A DNA stretch of 64,000 nucleotides, taken from NCBI RefSeq assembly GCF_001529295.1, contig NZ_LLWK01000036.1:226784-290783 (forward strand), in the 5' to 3' direction. Positions within the stretch are counted from its first letter, which is position 1; each line of letters begins with the position of its first letter. Below the pieces are notes generated by a model. That model did not search any database. It was not told the origin of the DNA and was given only the letters and a program-made list of their open reading frames with translations. Of the stretch, positions 56,002 through 63,913 are shown one piece after another. The position numbers were made by a program, and so were the translations under genes. The stretch is from Flavobacterium sp. TAB 87 (lineage in GTDB: Bacteria > Bacteroidota > Bacteroidia > Flavobacteriales > Flavobacteriaceae).

Positions 56002-56769
56002 TTAGTACATAGAATTAACCCTAACACTGGCCTTTATTAGTGCCAATCCCTTTACATTCTTGAGGTGAAAGTCTTTTGATTGGTGGTGTCTGTTTTCGGA
56101 CACCAGTTTTATGTATTCTATACCTTGATCTGATTTTTGAACCCACTTCACCATAACAAACTCATCGCCATCGTCATTGGTTAGCGACACCAGGTACATT
56201 TCTCCCCAGAATATGTTTTCTATCGATGGTGCTAATTTTTTGTACATGATTATATCACCACTTTTCAACAATGGGTACATACTGTCTCCACTTACGTAGA
56301 TCGCGCCATCGCATTTGGGTAAATTGGGAATAGAGATATGATCGATTGGTTTTTCTTTGGCAGCATCTCGAAACAACGACACTATGGACGCAGACGCTTG
56401 TATATCATATAGTGGTACGGCTTGTCTTGATAGTAAGTGGTCAGTTTTTAATTTGAAAACCTTTGATCCTGGTTCCTCCACTACTTCTTTACTCTCAGGA
56501 TGTTCTACATAAGGAATAGATTCTGACTTGCGAATTTCACCAACTCCTGTAATCAGCCATTCAGCTGACAAACCTACAAACTTGTTTATAATTGCCTTTA
56601 TGATGTCAAATGTGACAACAGGATACTTACCATTTCGGACATCAAGATGAAACAATCTGTTAATTCGTGGTTGACTTATGCCAATTTCCTTACTAAATTG
56701 ATTCTCGCTTCCGTCACAGAAAAGTTCTATAATAGTGCGTATTCTCTGGTTTTCTACAGGTATTTCCAT
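56002..56769 (-). CDS. Phage repressor with HTH and S24 peptidase-like domain
   Basis: A 255-residue protein. Residues about 8-60 are an HTH (NQFSKEIGISQPRINRLF as recognition region). Residues about 118-250 are a LexA/CI-type S24 domain with the catalytic-type Ser163 in YVSGDSMYPLL and Lys208 in FVMVKWV. An Ala-Gly cleavage site is not obvious in the linker (QASAS near 124-128), so self-cleavage is uncertain. It is divergent from the early genes across an operator with TACAAACATGTTTGTA. It maintains lysogeny by analogy to CI and Mu c. Confidence 0.88.
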   Translation of the reverse strand: MEIPVENQRIRTIIELFCDGSENQFSKEIGISQPRINRLFHLDVRNGKYPVVTFDIIKAIINKFVGLSAEWLITGVGEIRKSESIPYVEHPESKEVVEEPGSKVFKLKTDHLLSRQAVPLYDIQASASIVSLFRDAAKEKPIDHISIPNLPKCDGAIYVSGDSMYPLLKSGDIIMYKKLAPSIENIFWGEMYLVSLTNDDGDEFVMVKWVQKSDQGIEYIKLVSENRHHQSKDFHLKNVKGLALIKASVRVNSMY

Positions 56770-56793
56770 TTTGTTGTATTAAAAATTATAAAA

Positions 56794-56833
56794 ATGTTTG
56801 TATAAAAGTTTTTCTATTACAAACATGTTTGTA
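56794..56833. promoter_or_regulatory. Repressor operator region
   Basis: A perfect 16-base palindrome TACAAACATGTTTGTA at 56818-56833 and a half-site copy ATGTTTGTA at 56794-56802; the two ATGTTTGTA units are 31 bases apart (three turns). It overlaps the early promoter and lies before the repressor start. Confidence 0.6.
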
Positions 56834-56839
56834 TATTTG
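56832..56839 (+). promoter_or_regulatory. Early promoter -7 element
   Basis: TATATTTG, a match to TAnnTTTG, overlapping the right arm of the operator palindrome and 27 bases before the first early gene. Repressor binding would block it. No clear -33 element seen. Confidence 0.55.
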
Positions 56840-56865
56840 TTCTCAACAACGGAACAATTTAAACA

Positions 56866-57060
56866 ATGGACAAACCTACGAAAAAGAAAAATATCTACAA
56901 TACAGATATTGTAGATAGGCTGAAAGAAAAGTACGGCGTTTCTAAAAGATTTATCACTATGTCACTGAATAATGACAGGACTTCAGAAACGTCAGAGGCC
57001 ATTAAGGGCGATTACAGAAAAATGACTCTTGCAGTGGACAAGACATTAAAAGGACTTTAA
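56866..57060 (+). CDS. Small HTH-type early phage protein (Ner/Cro-position)
   Basis: A 64-residue basic protein. DIVDRLKEKYGVSKRFITMS reads as a helix-turn-helix, with the second helix KRFITMSLNN, followed by a short tail. It is the first early gene, in the position of ner in Mu, next to the operator, so a regulator role is likely. It ends 12 bases before the TTG start of the transposase gene. Confidence 0.7.
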   Translation: MDKPTKKKNIYNTDIVDRLKEKYGVSKRFITMSLNNDRTSETSEAIKGDYRKMTLAVDKTLKGL

Positions 57061-57072
57061 AACAACATCGAT

Positions 57073-59154
57073 TTGGAGACACCATACGAATATCACGACA
57101 GTAAGCTCGGCTTTAAAATCAATCACTTGATTTGTGACCGTGACTACCATTCCGAGAGCGTGAAGTTAATAAGCTATAACGCAATAAATAAGCGCTTTTT
57201 ATCGCCTACTTGTTCAGAAAATCAATTGCGCCGTGCATCATTAGGTTGTGATGCTCTTGTGGAGTTTTCAAGTTTATGTCAAGAGTGGAAAGACCGCCTT
57301 ACTACCAAGTTTGGAAAGCCAAAAGAAGCAATCAAGAAATCTTGGTTTGCACAGCAATATATGACTGATGGTGATGCGCTTGACTTTTATCGCGCTTATA
57401 CCTACGGCGATTCAATACGACTTGACATAAATATTATTGAAAGGTACGCCTATCAAGCATCGGTATTAAACACTGTTTTGCTAATGAAATCAAATCGCAA
57501 GCAGTATTTAAAAGCATTGGGATGTACGTCAGTCGATATTTGGGAAAGTCTAAGCCGCGATGTTAATGCCTTTGACGAAGTAGATCACAGATTGCCGACT
57601 ACCAAAAGCTCACTTCGTTACAAAGTAAACAAGTACCAAAAGGAAGGACACGCGGGTATTATTTCGGAAAAATACGGAATGAAAAACGCCCTAAAAGTTA
57701 AAGAGCGTGAACAGCAAGCCCTACTGGATGAGCTACTGGCAAAACACACCAACTTAGATAATACCTTGATAGCAACTGTTTACAATGCTATAGCAGAGCA
57801 GCAAAATTGGCCAACGATCACACCGCAAACAGTAGGCAATCGCAAAAAAGAGGCCAATCTGGTTATTTACGCAGGTCGCAACGGGGTCTCGGCATTGTCT
57901 AATAACATTTTGATGCAAAATAAAAGACAAGCACCAAGCTCGCCAATGTTGTATTGGACTTTGGACGGTTGGGATTCTGAATTGTTGTATCAAAACACAG
58001 CAATCGACAAAAAAGGCTATTCGACCACCACGTACCACAACCGATTGACAATGGTTGTGGTTCTGGATCCTTTTAATAAATACCCAGTTGGTTACGCAAT
58101 AGGAACACACGAAACACCAGAGCTGATCAAAGAGGCGTTGCGCAATGCAATCAATCATACTGCAGAATTATTTGGTGAGCGCTTCATGCCGTACCAGTTG
58201 CAGTCAGACAATTACCAAAAAAAGGCATTGACACCAATTTACGAAGCGTGCACTAAGCATTACACACCGGCAAAGGTTAAGAATGCGAAATCAAAAGTAA
58301 TCGAGCCGTATTTCGCTCACATCAATAAGACCTATTGCAAGTTAATGGACAATTGGAGCGGATTCGGGATTGCATCAGGCTCTAAGAACCAACCAAACTC
58401 AGAAATGTTGAACAAACTGCGCCACACGTTCCCAGACGAGAGCGGATGTCGCAAGCAACTCGAAAGCATTATTGCAGCCGAGCGCACCAAAAAGCAAAAG
58501 CAATACCTAGAGCAATGGCAACATACCGCAATAGAGCACCGCCTGCCCATGTCTACCGAAAATTATTTGCTTGCACTGGGTAAAACTTCGGGACGCACCA
58601 ACAAACTAGAAGGATCGGGATTGCATTTGACAGTAAGCGGAATGAAAAGAACCTACGACAGTTTTGACATCAATTTCAGACATCAAGCGCACCAAAACTG
58701 GACTGTATTATATGATGAGCAGTACAGCAGCCAAGTACTCGCCATCAGCGCCGACCAAAAGCACCGCTTTGTACTCCAAGAAAAGTACATCCAGTCTATG
58801 GCAATTGCAGAACGCAACGATGATGACGTCGACCAACTGCAGTTGGTAAAAGACTACAACAACACAGCAGTACAATATATAACTGACACCCGGGCGGACA
58901 ACGCCAACGTTCTTGATCAGTTTTTTACACAAAATCCACTGCTCAACGACACACTAGCCAAGCATTTACTGGTCGATTCAAGAGGCCAGCACAAAGACCA
59001 GAGAAATAACGATCGATTGCAACAAGGGGCGGTTAAGCTACTGCAAAAACAAGATGCAGTGATCGCGAAAAAAGCAGAAAGAACTTGGCAGGATGACCAA
59101 GACGAATACATCAACAACAAAGTGAACATTAACAAATACCTACAGCAGCCATGA
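57073..59154 (+). CDS. Mu-type DDE transposase (MuA-like)
   Basis: A 693-residue transposase. The only start in frame near the conserved N-terminus is TTG 57073; the upstream frame is closed by the stop at 57058. Order: N-terminal helical and DNA-binding region (about 1-290), retroviral-integrase-like core with D298 (or D301) in LDGWDSELLY, D379 in LQSDNYQKK and E411 in VIEPYFAHI, then a basic C-terminal region (about 470-690). It cuts and joins phage ends for integration and replication. It overlaps the ATPase gene by 4 bases (ATGA). Confidence 0.9.
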   Translation: METPYEYHDSKLGFKINHLICDRDYHSESVKLISYNAINKRFLSPTCSENQLRRASLGCDALVEFSSLCQEWKDRLTTKFGKPKEAIKKSWFAQQYMTDGDALDFYRAYTYGDSIRLDINIIERYAYQASVLNTVLLMKSNRKQYLKALGCTSVDIWESLSRDVNAFDEVDHRLPTTKSSLRYKVNKYQKEGHAGIISEKYGMKNALKVKEREQQALLDELLAKHTNLDNTLIATVYNAIAEQQNWPTITPQTVGNRKKEANLVIYAGRNGVSALSNNILMQNKRQAPSSPMLYWTLDGWDSELLYQNTAIDKKGYSTTTYHNRLTMVVVLDPFNKYPVGYAIGTHETPELIKEALRNAINHTAELFGERFMPYQLQSDNYQKKALTPIYEACTKHYTPAKVKNAKSKVIEPYFAHINKTYCKLMDNWSGFGIASGSKNQPNSEMLNKLRHTFPDESGCRKQLESIIAAERTKKQKQYLEQWQHTAIEHRLPMSTENYLLALGKTSGRTNKLEGSGLHLTVSGMKRTYDSFDINFRHQAHQNWTVLYDEQYSSQVLAISADQKHRFVLQEKYIQSMAIAERNDDDVDQLQLVKDYNNTAVQYITDTRADNANVLDQFFTQNPLLNDTLAKHLLVDSRGQHKDQRNNDRLQQGAVKLLQKQDAVIAKKAERTWQDDQDEYINNKVNINKYLQQP

Positions 59155-60086
59155 ATTTAGAAACTAAACAAGCCATCGTAAAAGAATTAGAATCGTATTT
59201 GTCTTTATACCAAATGTCGGCGAACGAATTCGTAAAGAAAACAGGAATCAATGAGTCTTATGTGTCCAATATGAGAAACTTAGGTTTTATGATTGGTAAA
59301 ACCGAAATCGCTCCAAAGTGGTTCGAAGCTGTGGCTAAGGCAATCGGGTACCAATTGCAAAAACAATATTGGCAACCAGTAGCGACCAATCAAATGAACT
59401 TCATGTTGTCGGTCTTAGAAGACGCCAAAGACAACGGATATACAAACTTAATAATAGGAGAAACAGGTTGCGGCAAAACATTCACTACAACATTGTTCGC
59501 CTCACACAACCCATTGGATTTGTTTGTGATCAAAGTAGGAAGCTCAGACAACCTTTCGGACTTAATCGATAAGATTTTAGAGAAAGCAAAAATTCCAACC
59601 GCTAAGACCAAGAGCAAAAACATCAATAGCATCATTAAGCACATGCAAAAACTAAGGTTCGATGGTTACAAACCAATGATCGTCTTTGATGAAAGCGAGT
59701 ACATGAAACAACCTACGCTAGGAATGACCAAAGAACTGTACGACGATCTATCAGGACACTGCTCGATCATTATGATCGGTACAGACGAACTACTGGACAA
59801 TCTGGACAAATTACGCAAGCGTAAAAAAGCAGGAATGAGACAGTTTTACCGCCGCATCAAATTCGGAATAAGAGTGTTGCCAAATATAGACCGATCGTTT
59901 GCAGGCTTCCTAGAAACGATTACAGACAAAAAGCTAAGGACTTTTTTGCAGTCCAACTGCGAGAACTATGGCGAGTTACACGATTGCTTGGTTCCAGCAA
60001 TGCGAGAAGCAGACCGAATTGGCGAGCAATTGACTGAAGACTTTGTTCGGAAAGTATTGAACATGCCAAAACAAATGTTCAACTAA
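59151..60086 (+). CDS. AAA+ transposition ATPase (MuB-like)
   Basis: A 311-residue protein. An N-terminal HTH (FVKKTGINESYVSNMRNLGF) precedes an AAA+ domain with Walker A IGETGCGKTFTTTLF (near 103) and Walker B MIVFDESEYMK (near 178), then a helical end. This is the MuB layout: target DNA binding and delivery to the transposase. Stop and start of its neighbours overlap (4 bases with the transposase, 1 base with the next gene), so the three are coupled. Confidence 0.88.
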   Translation: MNLETKQAIVKELESYLSLYQMSANEFVKKTGINESYVSNMRNLGFMIGKTEIAPKWFEAVAKAIGYQLQKQYWQPVATNQMNFMLSVLEDAKDNGYTNLIIGETGCGKTFTTTLFASHNPLDLFVIKVGSSDNLSDLIDKILEKAKIPTAKTKSKNINSIIKHMQKLRFDGYKPMIVFDESEYMKQPTLGMTKELYDDLSGHCSIIMIGTDELLDNLDKLRKRKKAGMRQFYRRIKFGIRVLPNIDRSFAGFLETITDKKLRTFLQSNCENYGELHDCLVPAMREADRIGEQLTEDFVRKVLNMPKQMFN

Positions 60087-60712
60087 TGAAAAAAGCCTTA
60101 AACGTTCAAAACATCAAGGCTCAAACCATAAATCGAATACCGTTTACAGGCGATTTTCACGAAGCCTTTAGACAACCACAAAACAAAGGGGTTTGGTTTA
60201 TTTGGGGTCAGTCAAGTAGTGGTAAGAGTTCTTTTGTGATGCAATTAGCAAAAGCCTTAGCCCAGCATTTTAAAGTGTTATATAATTTACTTGAAGAGGA
60301 GCTCGACGATTCAGATTTTATAGAACGAATCGAAATGTTTGACATGCACGAAGTGAAAGACAATTTTTTAGCAGGACGGTACTCGGTTGAAGAGTTGAGA
60401 CAATATGCCAACAAACGCAACCCGCCAAAAGTGATAATAATCGACTCGGCCACCTACTTCTTTAAAAACTTTCAAGAGTACTTGGATTTTAAAGAAACGT
60501 TCAAAAACCGAATCATAATTATAACCGGGCACGCACAAGGTAGCAACCCCAGAACCGAGCTCGAAAAGGACATACTATACAATGCCAAACAAAAAATATT
60601 AGTAGATGCCTATCTCGCAGTTTGCAAAGGTAGGACGATCGGACCCAACGGTGGTTTGTTCACCGTCTGGCACGAAGGTTACGAAAAAGCAAGGGGATCT
60701 AAAGAACAATAA
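60086..60712 (+). CDS. RecA-like P-loop ATPase of the phage early block
   Basis: A 208-residue ATPase. Walker A is FIWGQSSSGKSSFVMQLAKA (near residue 37), Walker B is KVIIIDSATYFFK (near 112), and a sensor-like IIIITGHAQGSN follows. The order and size suit RecA/RadA-type or DnaB-like helper ATPases of phages. No DNA-binding domain is obvious. It starts on the last base of the MuB-like stop codon. Its role in transposition or recombination is inferred only from position. Confidence 0.72.
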   Translation: MKKALNVQNIKAQTINRIPFTGDFHEAFRQPQNKGVWFIWGQSSSGKSSFVMQLAKALAQHFKVLYNLLEEELDDSDFIERIEMFDMHEVKDNFLAGRYSVEELRQYANKRNPPKVIIIDSATYFFKNFQEYLDFKETFKNRIIIITGHAQGSNPRTELEKDILYNAKQKILVDAYLAVCKGRTIGPNGGLFTVWHEGYEKARGSKEQ

Positions 60713-60723
60713 AAACAAACATC

Positions 60724-61128
60724 ATGAGCAAAACAACAATCAACAAAGAATCAGCAGCCGATTTTCTAATGAGTCAATTAGAAATATGCGAAACCAAACA
60801 AGACCTATTACTGGCCTTTTGGTTCTACTGGGTCGAAAGCGTGACACTCACGTCAATCGAGTTTCAAAAAGTGGTCGCCAATGCAGCAGTGAACAAATGG
60901 TTTTTAATCGAATTGAAAAAAGAAGAAACCGAATGCCGCCACCTCTTGAGCCATTACCCGAACACTGCAGGAAAAGACAAAGATTGGTTGTGGTGTCAAA
61001 CGGTTAGCAAATTAATGTCAAGATTTCCCAAAGTATTATTAGAAGCAGCCAAAAAGCGAGAACAAAAACCAAGAACGACCAAAGTAGCGGGAATCAGAAT
61101 CGAAATGTCCATCATTAATCAAAACTAG
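60724..61128 (+). CDS. Phage protein of unknown function
   Basis: A 134-residue, mostly helical protein. Residues 1-30 (ESAADFLMSQLEICETKQDL) are acidic; the second half is basic, ending AAKKREQKPRTTKVAGIRIE. No domain recognised. It sits 11 bases after the RecA-like gene in the early block. Confidence 0.65.
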   Translation: MSKTTINKESAADFLMSQLEICETKQDLLLAFWFYWVESVTLTSIEFQKVVANAAVNKWFLIELKKEETECRHLLSHYPNTAGKDKDWLWCQTVSKLMSRFPKVLLEAAKKREQKPRTTKVAGIRIEMSIINQN

Positions 61129-61131
61129 CCT

Positions 61132-61434
61132 ATGACAACCGAAATAATAAACCAACGCCTTGAGGACTTGCACAACGTGTTGCTGTACTGCTCCGAAGTG
61201 GATCGTGTGAGTTATGGAAAAGACAAAGTGTTTTCGACAGGCGAACGAATCACAATCAACCAAGAGCGCGGTTCCTACTTCAGTCAACTAGCAGCCAATA
61301 ACGGCGAAATATTTCCGCACGAAGTTAGAACCTACCAAGTTACAGAACATATTGATAATAAGATCAATAAAACACTAGAACAAATACACGCTACCAGTTG
61401 GGGCGGATTCACAAACGATAAATTTTTAAAGTAG
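61132..61434 (+). CDS. Phage protein of unknown function
   Basis: A 100-residue protein 3 bases after the previous gene. No motif stands out; there is a helical start and a tail ending TSWGGFTNDKFLK. It may be a structural or regulatory early factor; position is the only clue. Confidence 0.62.
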   Translation: MTTEIINQRLEDLHNVLLYCSEVDRVSYGKDKVFSTGERITINQERGSYFSQLAANNGEIFPHEVRTYQVTEHIDNKINKTLEQIHATSWGGFTNDKFLK

Positions 61435-61442
61435 CCATAAAT

Positions 61443-62093
61443 ATGAATACAACAACGCAATTAGTACCCGAATTAACCACCGCAGAATTAGAACAAATGT
61501 TAGCGAACCGCAAAAAAGCAGAACGCGCCAAAGAAGAAAAGGAAAAAGCAACCTACGAAAAAGACCGTGACCAAATGGTCGAAAAAGTACTGCTAACCGC
61601 CAGTGCCTTATTTAGAGAGTTGGGAGAGTTCAAAACGTACTGTCACATCGAAATGGACAAGCAAGCGGTGAAGCTTTCAGAATACGGTAAAGTTCGCAGC
61701 AACTCCAAAGGGGGTTTTTCAGTAACCAATTCAGACGACACCATGCGCATTACACGACGAAGAGACACCGAACCCGTTTGGGACGAACGAAGCGGAAAAG
61801 CAGTCGAACTGATCAAAGAGTTTTTGGGTGATGCCATCAAAAAACGAGATACCAAGATGCACGACATCTTAATGAGTTTCTTGGAGCGCAACGCAAACGG
61901 TGATCTCGAATACGGTCGAGTAATGGATTTGTACAAGCACGAAGACAAGTTTGATGATCCAAGATGGAAAGAAGGATTGAAGTTAATCAAAGAATCGTTC
62001 TCGAATCACCTCAAAGGCTACGGTTACGAGTTCAAAATGAAAGGTGCCGATGGCAAATGGCAAAACTTGTATTTAAACTTTTCAAGCCTGTAA
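61443..62093 (+). CDS. DUF3164 family phage protein
   Basis: A 216-residue protein with a charged helical start (KKAERAKEEKEKATYEKDRD) and the DUF3164 pattern: ASALFRELGEFKTYCHIEMD, KVRSNSKGGFSVTNSDDTMR, and RVMDLYKHEDKFDDPRWKEG. This family is typical of Mu-like phage early regions, with unknown activity. It lies 8 bases after the preceding gene. Confidence 0.83.
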   Translation: MNTTTQLVPELTTAELEQMLANRKKAERAKEEKEKATYEKDRDQMVEKVLLTASALFRELGEFKTYCHIEMDKQAVKLSEYGKVRSNSKGGFSVTNSDDTMRITRRRDTEPVWDERSGKAVELIKEFLGDAIKKRDTKMHDILMSFLERNANGDLEYGRVMDLYKHEDKFDDPRWKEGLKLIKESFSNHLKGYGYEFKMKGADGKWQNLYLNFSSL

Positions 62094-62094
62094 T

Positions 62095-62268
62095 ATGAGC
62101 AATTACACCACCACAATACTACTAGCGATTCTGCTAGTAGTATTGAATAAAAAAGACATCGCCATTTATATGGAGTGGCTGCATTTCAAAATATACTCCA
62201 ACTACAAACAACGACAAAATGAGCGTAGAAATAATACCAGTAAAAGATCACCAAGAATACACGGTTAA
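62095..62268 (+). CDS. Small membrane protein of the phage early block
   Basis: A 57-codon frame not separated from DUF3164 (1 base gap). One hydrophobic segment (TTTILLAILLVVL, residues 5-17) precedes a basic tail (YKQRQNERRNNTSKRSPR). It overlaps the next gene by 50 bases, so the last third may be dispensable or the gene may be short. No family recognised. Confidence 0.5.
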   Translation: MSNYTTTILLAILLVVLNKKDIAIYMEWLHFKIYSNYKQRQNERRNNTSKRSPRIHG

Positions 62269-62422
62269 CGGTCACTTGGTTTGCAAAGATCAATTCAACA
62301 ACTGGACGTGCAAACACGATTTGTCTAGTACCGAAATGAACGCCTTTAAGAACTATGAGAAAATGGTAATAAATAACAAAGCATTTACCAAGCACGCAAA
62401 AGCAACCTATAAAACCAAATAG
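62219..62422 (+). CDS. Phage protein of unknown function
   Basis: A 67-residue protein with two cysteines (LVCKDQFNNWTCKHD) and a basic end. No domain seen. It starts inside the end of the small membrane protein gene and stops 2 bases before the next start. Confidence 0.6.
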   Translation: MSVEIIPVKDHQEYTVNGHLVCKDQFNNWTCKHDLSSTEMNAFKNYEKMVINNKAFTKHAKATYKTK

Positions 62423-62424
62423 CA

Positions 62425-62616
62425 ATGTCAAAAATGAGATTTGTACGATACGGCGAGAAACCAACCGCTTATCAATGCACTAAGAAAACGTGCAAATGGG
62501 AAGGTCCATTTGATCAGCAAGTAAAAGTTAGAAAAAGACGAAGCTGCGACAGTGAATATGTGTGTCCTAAATGTGGTCACAATGAATTTTACGGAATCGT
62601 AGAGAACATCGATTAA
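62425..62616 (+). CDS. Phage zinc-ribbon protein
   Basis: A 63-residue protein. Cysteines in pairs, CTKKTC (residues about 18-23) and CPKCG (near 50-54), give a C-x4-C ... C-x2-C zinc-ribbon pattern, with a basic loop KVRKRRSC between. It may bind nucleic acid. Located just before the tRNA-like element. Confidence 0.65.
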   Translation: MSKMRFVRYGEKPTAYQCTKKTCKWEGPFDQQVKVRKRRSCDSEYVCPKCGHNEFYGIVENID

Positions 62617-62635
62617 TAGGTTAGTTAATTCGGTA

Positions 62636-62692
62636 CCGAGTGTTAAAAAGTGGATGAGTTTATCTCTGCGGGTTCGAATCCCGCCACTCGGA
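62636..62692 (+). ncRNA. Truncated tRNA-like element (acceptor and T arms)
   Basis: A perfect 7-bp acceptor stem (CCGAGTG / CACTCGG), unpaired discriminator A at 62692, and a perfect T arm (GCGGG-TTCGAAT-CCCGC) with canonical T-loop. Only about 25 bases lie between the acceptor 5' strand and the T arm, room for one small stem (GGAT/ATCT) but not for D and anticodon arms. No CCA is encoded. It is either a mini tRNA-like RNA or a remnant. Confidence 0.6.
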
Positions 62693-62714
62693 CAAACAAT
62701 AAAACAAAAAACAA

Positions 62715-62945
62715 ATGAATAATAAAGTTTTTCACGTAAGAGTAAAAATCATCAGTAACCGAACTTTTTACTTAAAAGGAATCTGCATCGCTAAGACATC
62801 AAAAATAGCAAGGGATTACGCAAAAGCCCAAACTGACAATTATTTGTCATTGTCAACTAAAGGGAATGATGCAGTAATAAAAGTTGTAGAATGTAAAGAA
62901 TTAAGATCCGACTTTATAATACATCATCAAAATGAAAGCAACTAA
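62715..62945 (+). CDS. Phage protein of unknown function
   Basis: A 76-residue small protein starting VKIISNRTFYLKGICIAKTS after four residues. No motif beyond a beta-rich look. It follows the tRNA-like element and overlaps the next gene by 14 bases. Confidence 0.55.
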   Translation: MNNKVFHVRVKIISNRTFYLKGICIAKTSKIARDYAKAQTDNYLSLSTKGNDAVIKVVECKELRSDFIIHHQNESN

Positions 62946-63441
62946 AACCAAACCACCCGTTGTCTACGGCGATCACTTACCCATCACGCCGTTTCAAATA
63001 AAGCGCATCATGAACAATTGCAACTACCTAGTCGAAATGAAAAACGAATGGGTGCAATGGGTAACCGAAGATAATTCGCGAACCAGTTTAAAAAGCATCA
63101 CACAAGCGCAAGCCGTCAAGATCATCAAACAGCAAACAGGTGAAGATCCAAAACAAGAACTTAAAACTATTGTTCAAGGCGGTAGAAGTCACAGCAAAAG
63201 TAATTGGGCATTATTCGATAGCAAGAACAAACAGCACTTAGGCGTTATGGCCAATCTCCGAACGCTGCAATGGACAGTGCCCAGCGAAAGACACGGCGAA
63301 GTTGCCGACCTCGAACGATTAAGCAACTTTTTAAAGAGTGATTTATCGCCAGTTAAAAAGCCTTTAAAGAAAATGGAGCCGTGGGAAGTTTCGAAAATTA
63401 TAGAATGTTTTAAATCAATGATAACCAAAAAATACAAATAG
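62932..63441 (+). CDS. Phage protein, possibly GemA-like
   Basis: A 169-residue protein with a basic N-terminus, ITPFQIKRIMNNC, SITQAQAVKIIKQQTG, and a C-terminal part with HGEVADLERLSNFLKSDLSP and MEPWEVSKIIECFKSM. Helix pairs of this type and the Mu-like context recall the GemA/Gp16 early regulator, but the match is weak. Function is therefore open. Confidence 0.55.
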   Translation: MKATKTKPPVVYGDHLPITPFQIKRIMNNCNYLVEMKNEWVQWVTEDNSRTSLKSITQAQAVKIIKQQTGEDPKQELKTIVQGGRSHSKSNWALFDSKNKQHLGVMANLRTLQWTVPSERHGEVADLERLSNFLKSDLSPVKKPLKKMEPWEVSKIIECFKSMITKKYK

Positions 63442-63442
63442 C

Positions 63443-63541
63443 ATGAAAAATTTAATAGATCAAACAGTACAGTTTCTCAAAGACGTTCGAACGTTTGTCT
63501 ACGGTGATAAAAGCGTTTCACCTTCAGAAACAAAATGGTAA
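63443..63541 (+). CDS. Possible 32-residue phage peptide
   Basis: An ATG-to-TAA frame of 32 codons (MKNLIDQTVQFLKDVRTFVY start) placed 1 base after the preceding gene. It is amphipathic and tightly packed with its neighbours, but no family is known. Confidence 0.4.
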   Translation: MKNLIDQTVQFLKDVRTFVYGDKSVSPSETKW

Positions 63542-63569
63542 AATATACAACCACTAAAAAAAAATAATT

Positions 63570-63785
63570 ATGAGTTACTACTATTTAATACTCGCCTTAA
63601 TAATCGCTGCAGCTATCGGTTTTGTAGCTGGATTTTATATTGATTTTCTATATGGTTTTAGTCCAGATTTAGAAGACGACGAAGATTTACTACCGCAACA
63701 TTATTGCTATGAATGCGAATGCCATACGCCTATTGTAGAGAAAGAAGGAAGTTTCTACTGCTCCAATTGCGGTTTATACCATTAA
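63570..63785 (+). CDS. Membrane-anchored zinc-ribbon phage protein
   Basis: A 71-residue protein: one N-terminal helix (LILALIIAAAIGFVAGFYI), an acidic linker (DLEDDEDLL), then a C-x2-C-x-C and C-x2-C ribbon (CYECEC ... CSNC). The anchor plus ribbon form is odd for a phage early gene. It lies 28 bases after the small peptide frame. Confidence 0.65.
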   Translation: MSYYYLILALIIAAAIGFVAGFYIDFLYGFSPDLEDDEDLLPQHYCYECECHTPIVEKEGSFYCSNCGLYH

Positions 63786-63786
63786 G

Positions 63787-63912
63787 ATGGAAAGTTGCAA
63801 ACATGAGATAAAACGCATCAAATTACTTAGTGTAATTGTTACCTGTGAGACCACAGTAGTGATATGCGCAAAATGTAAAAAAGAATTAGAACAACCTAAA
63901 ACCGAATGTTAG
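63787..63912 (+). CDS. 41-residue zinc-finger phage peptide
   Basis: A 41-codon frame 1 base after the preceding stop. Cysteines at C4, C20, C29, C32 and the last residue, with a C-x2-C (CAKC) and an upstream C-x-H (CKH), suggest a small metal-binding finger. Tight packing supports it as a gene. Confidence 0.5.
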   Translation: MESCKHEIKRIKLLSVIVTCETTVVICAKCKKELEQPKTEC

Positions 63913-63913
63913 A

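Noticed and set aside
62636..62692. A complete tRNA gene
   Set aside because: Too short (57 nt); there is no room for both a D-arm and a normal anticodon arm, so it is listed only as tRNA-like.
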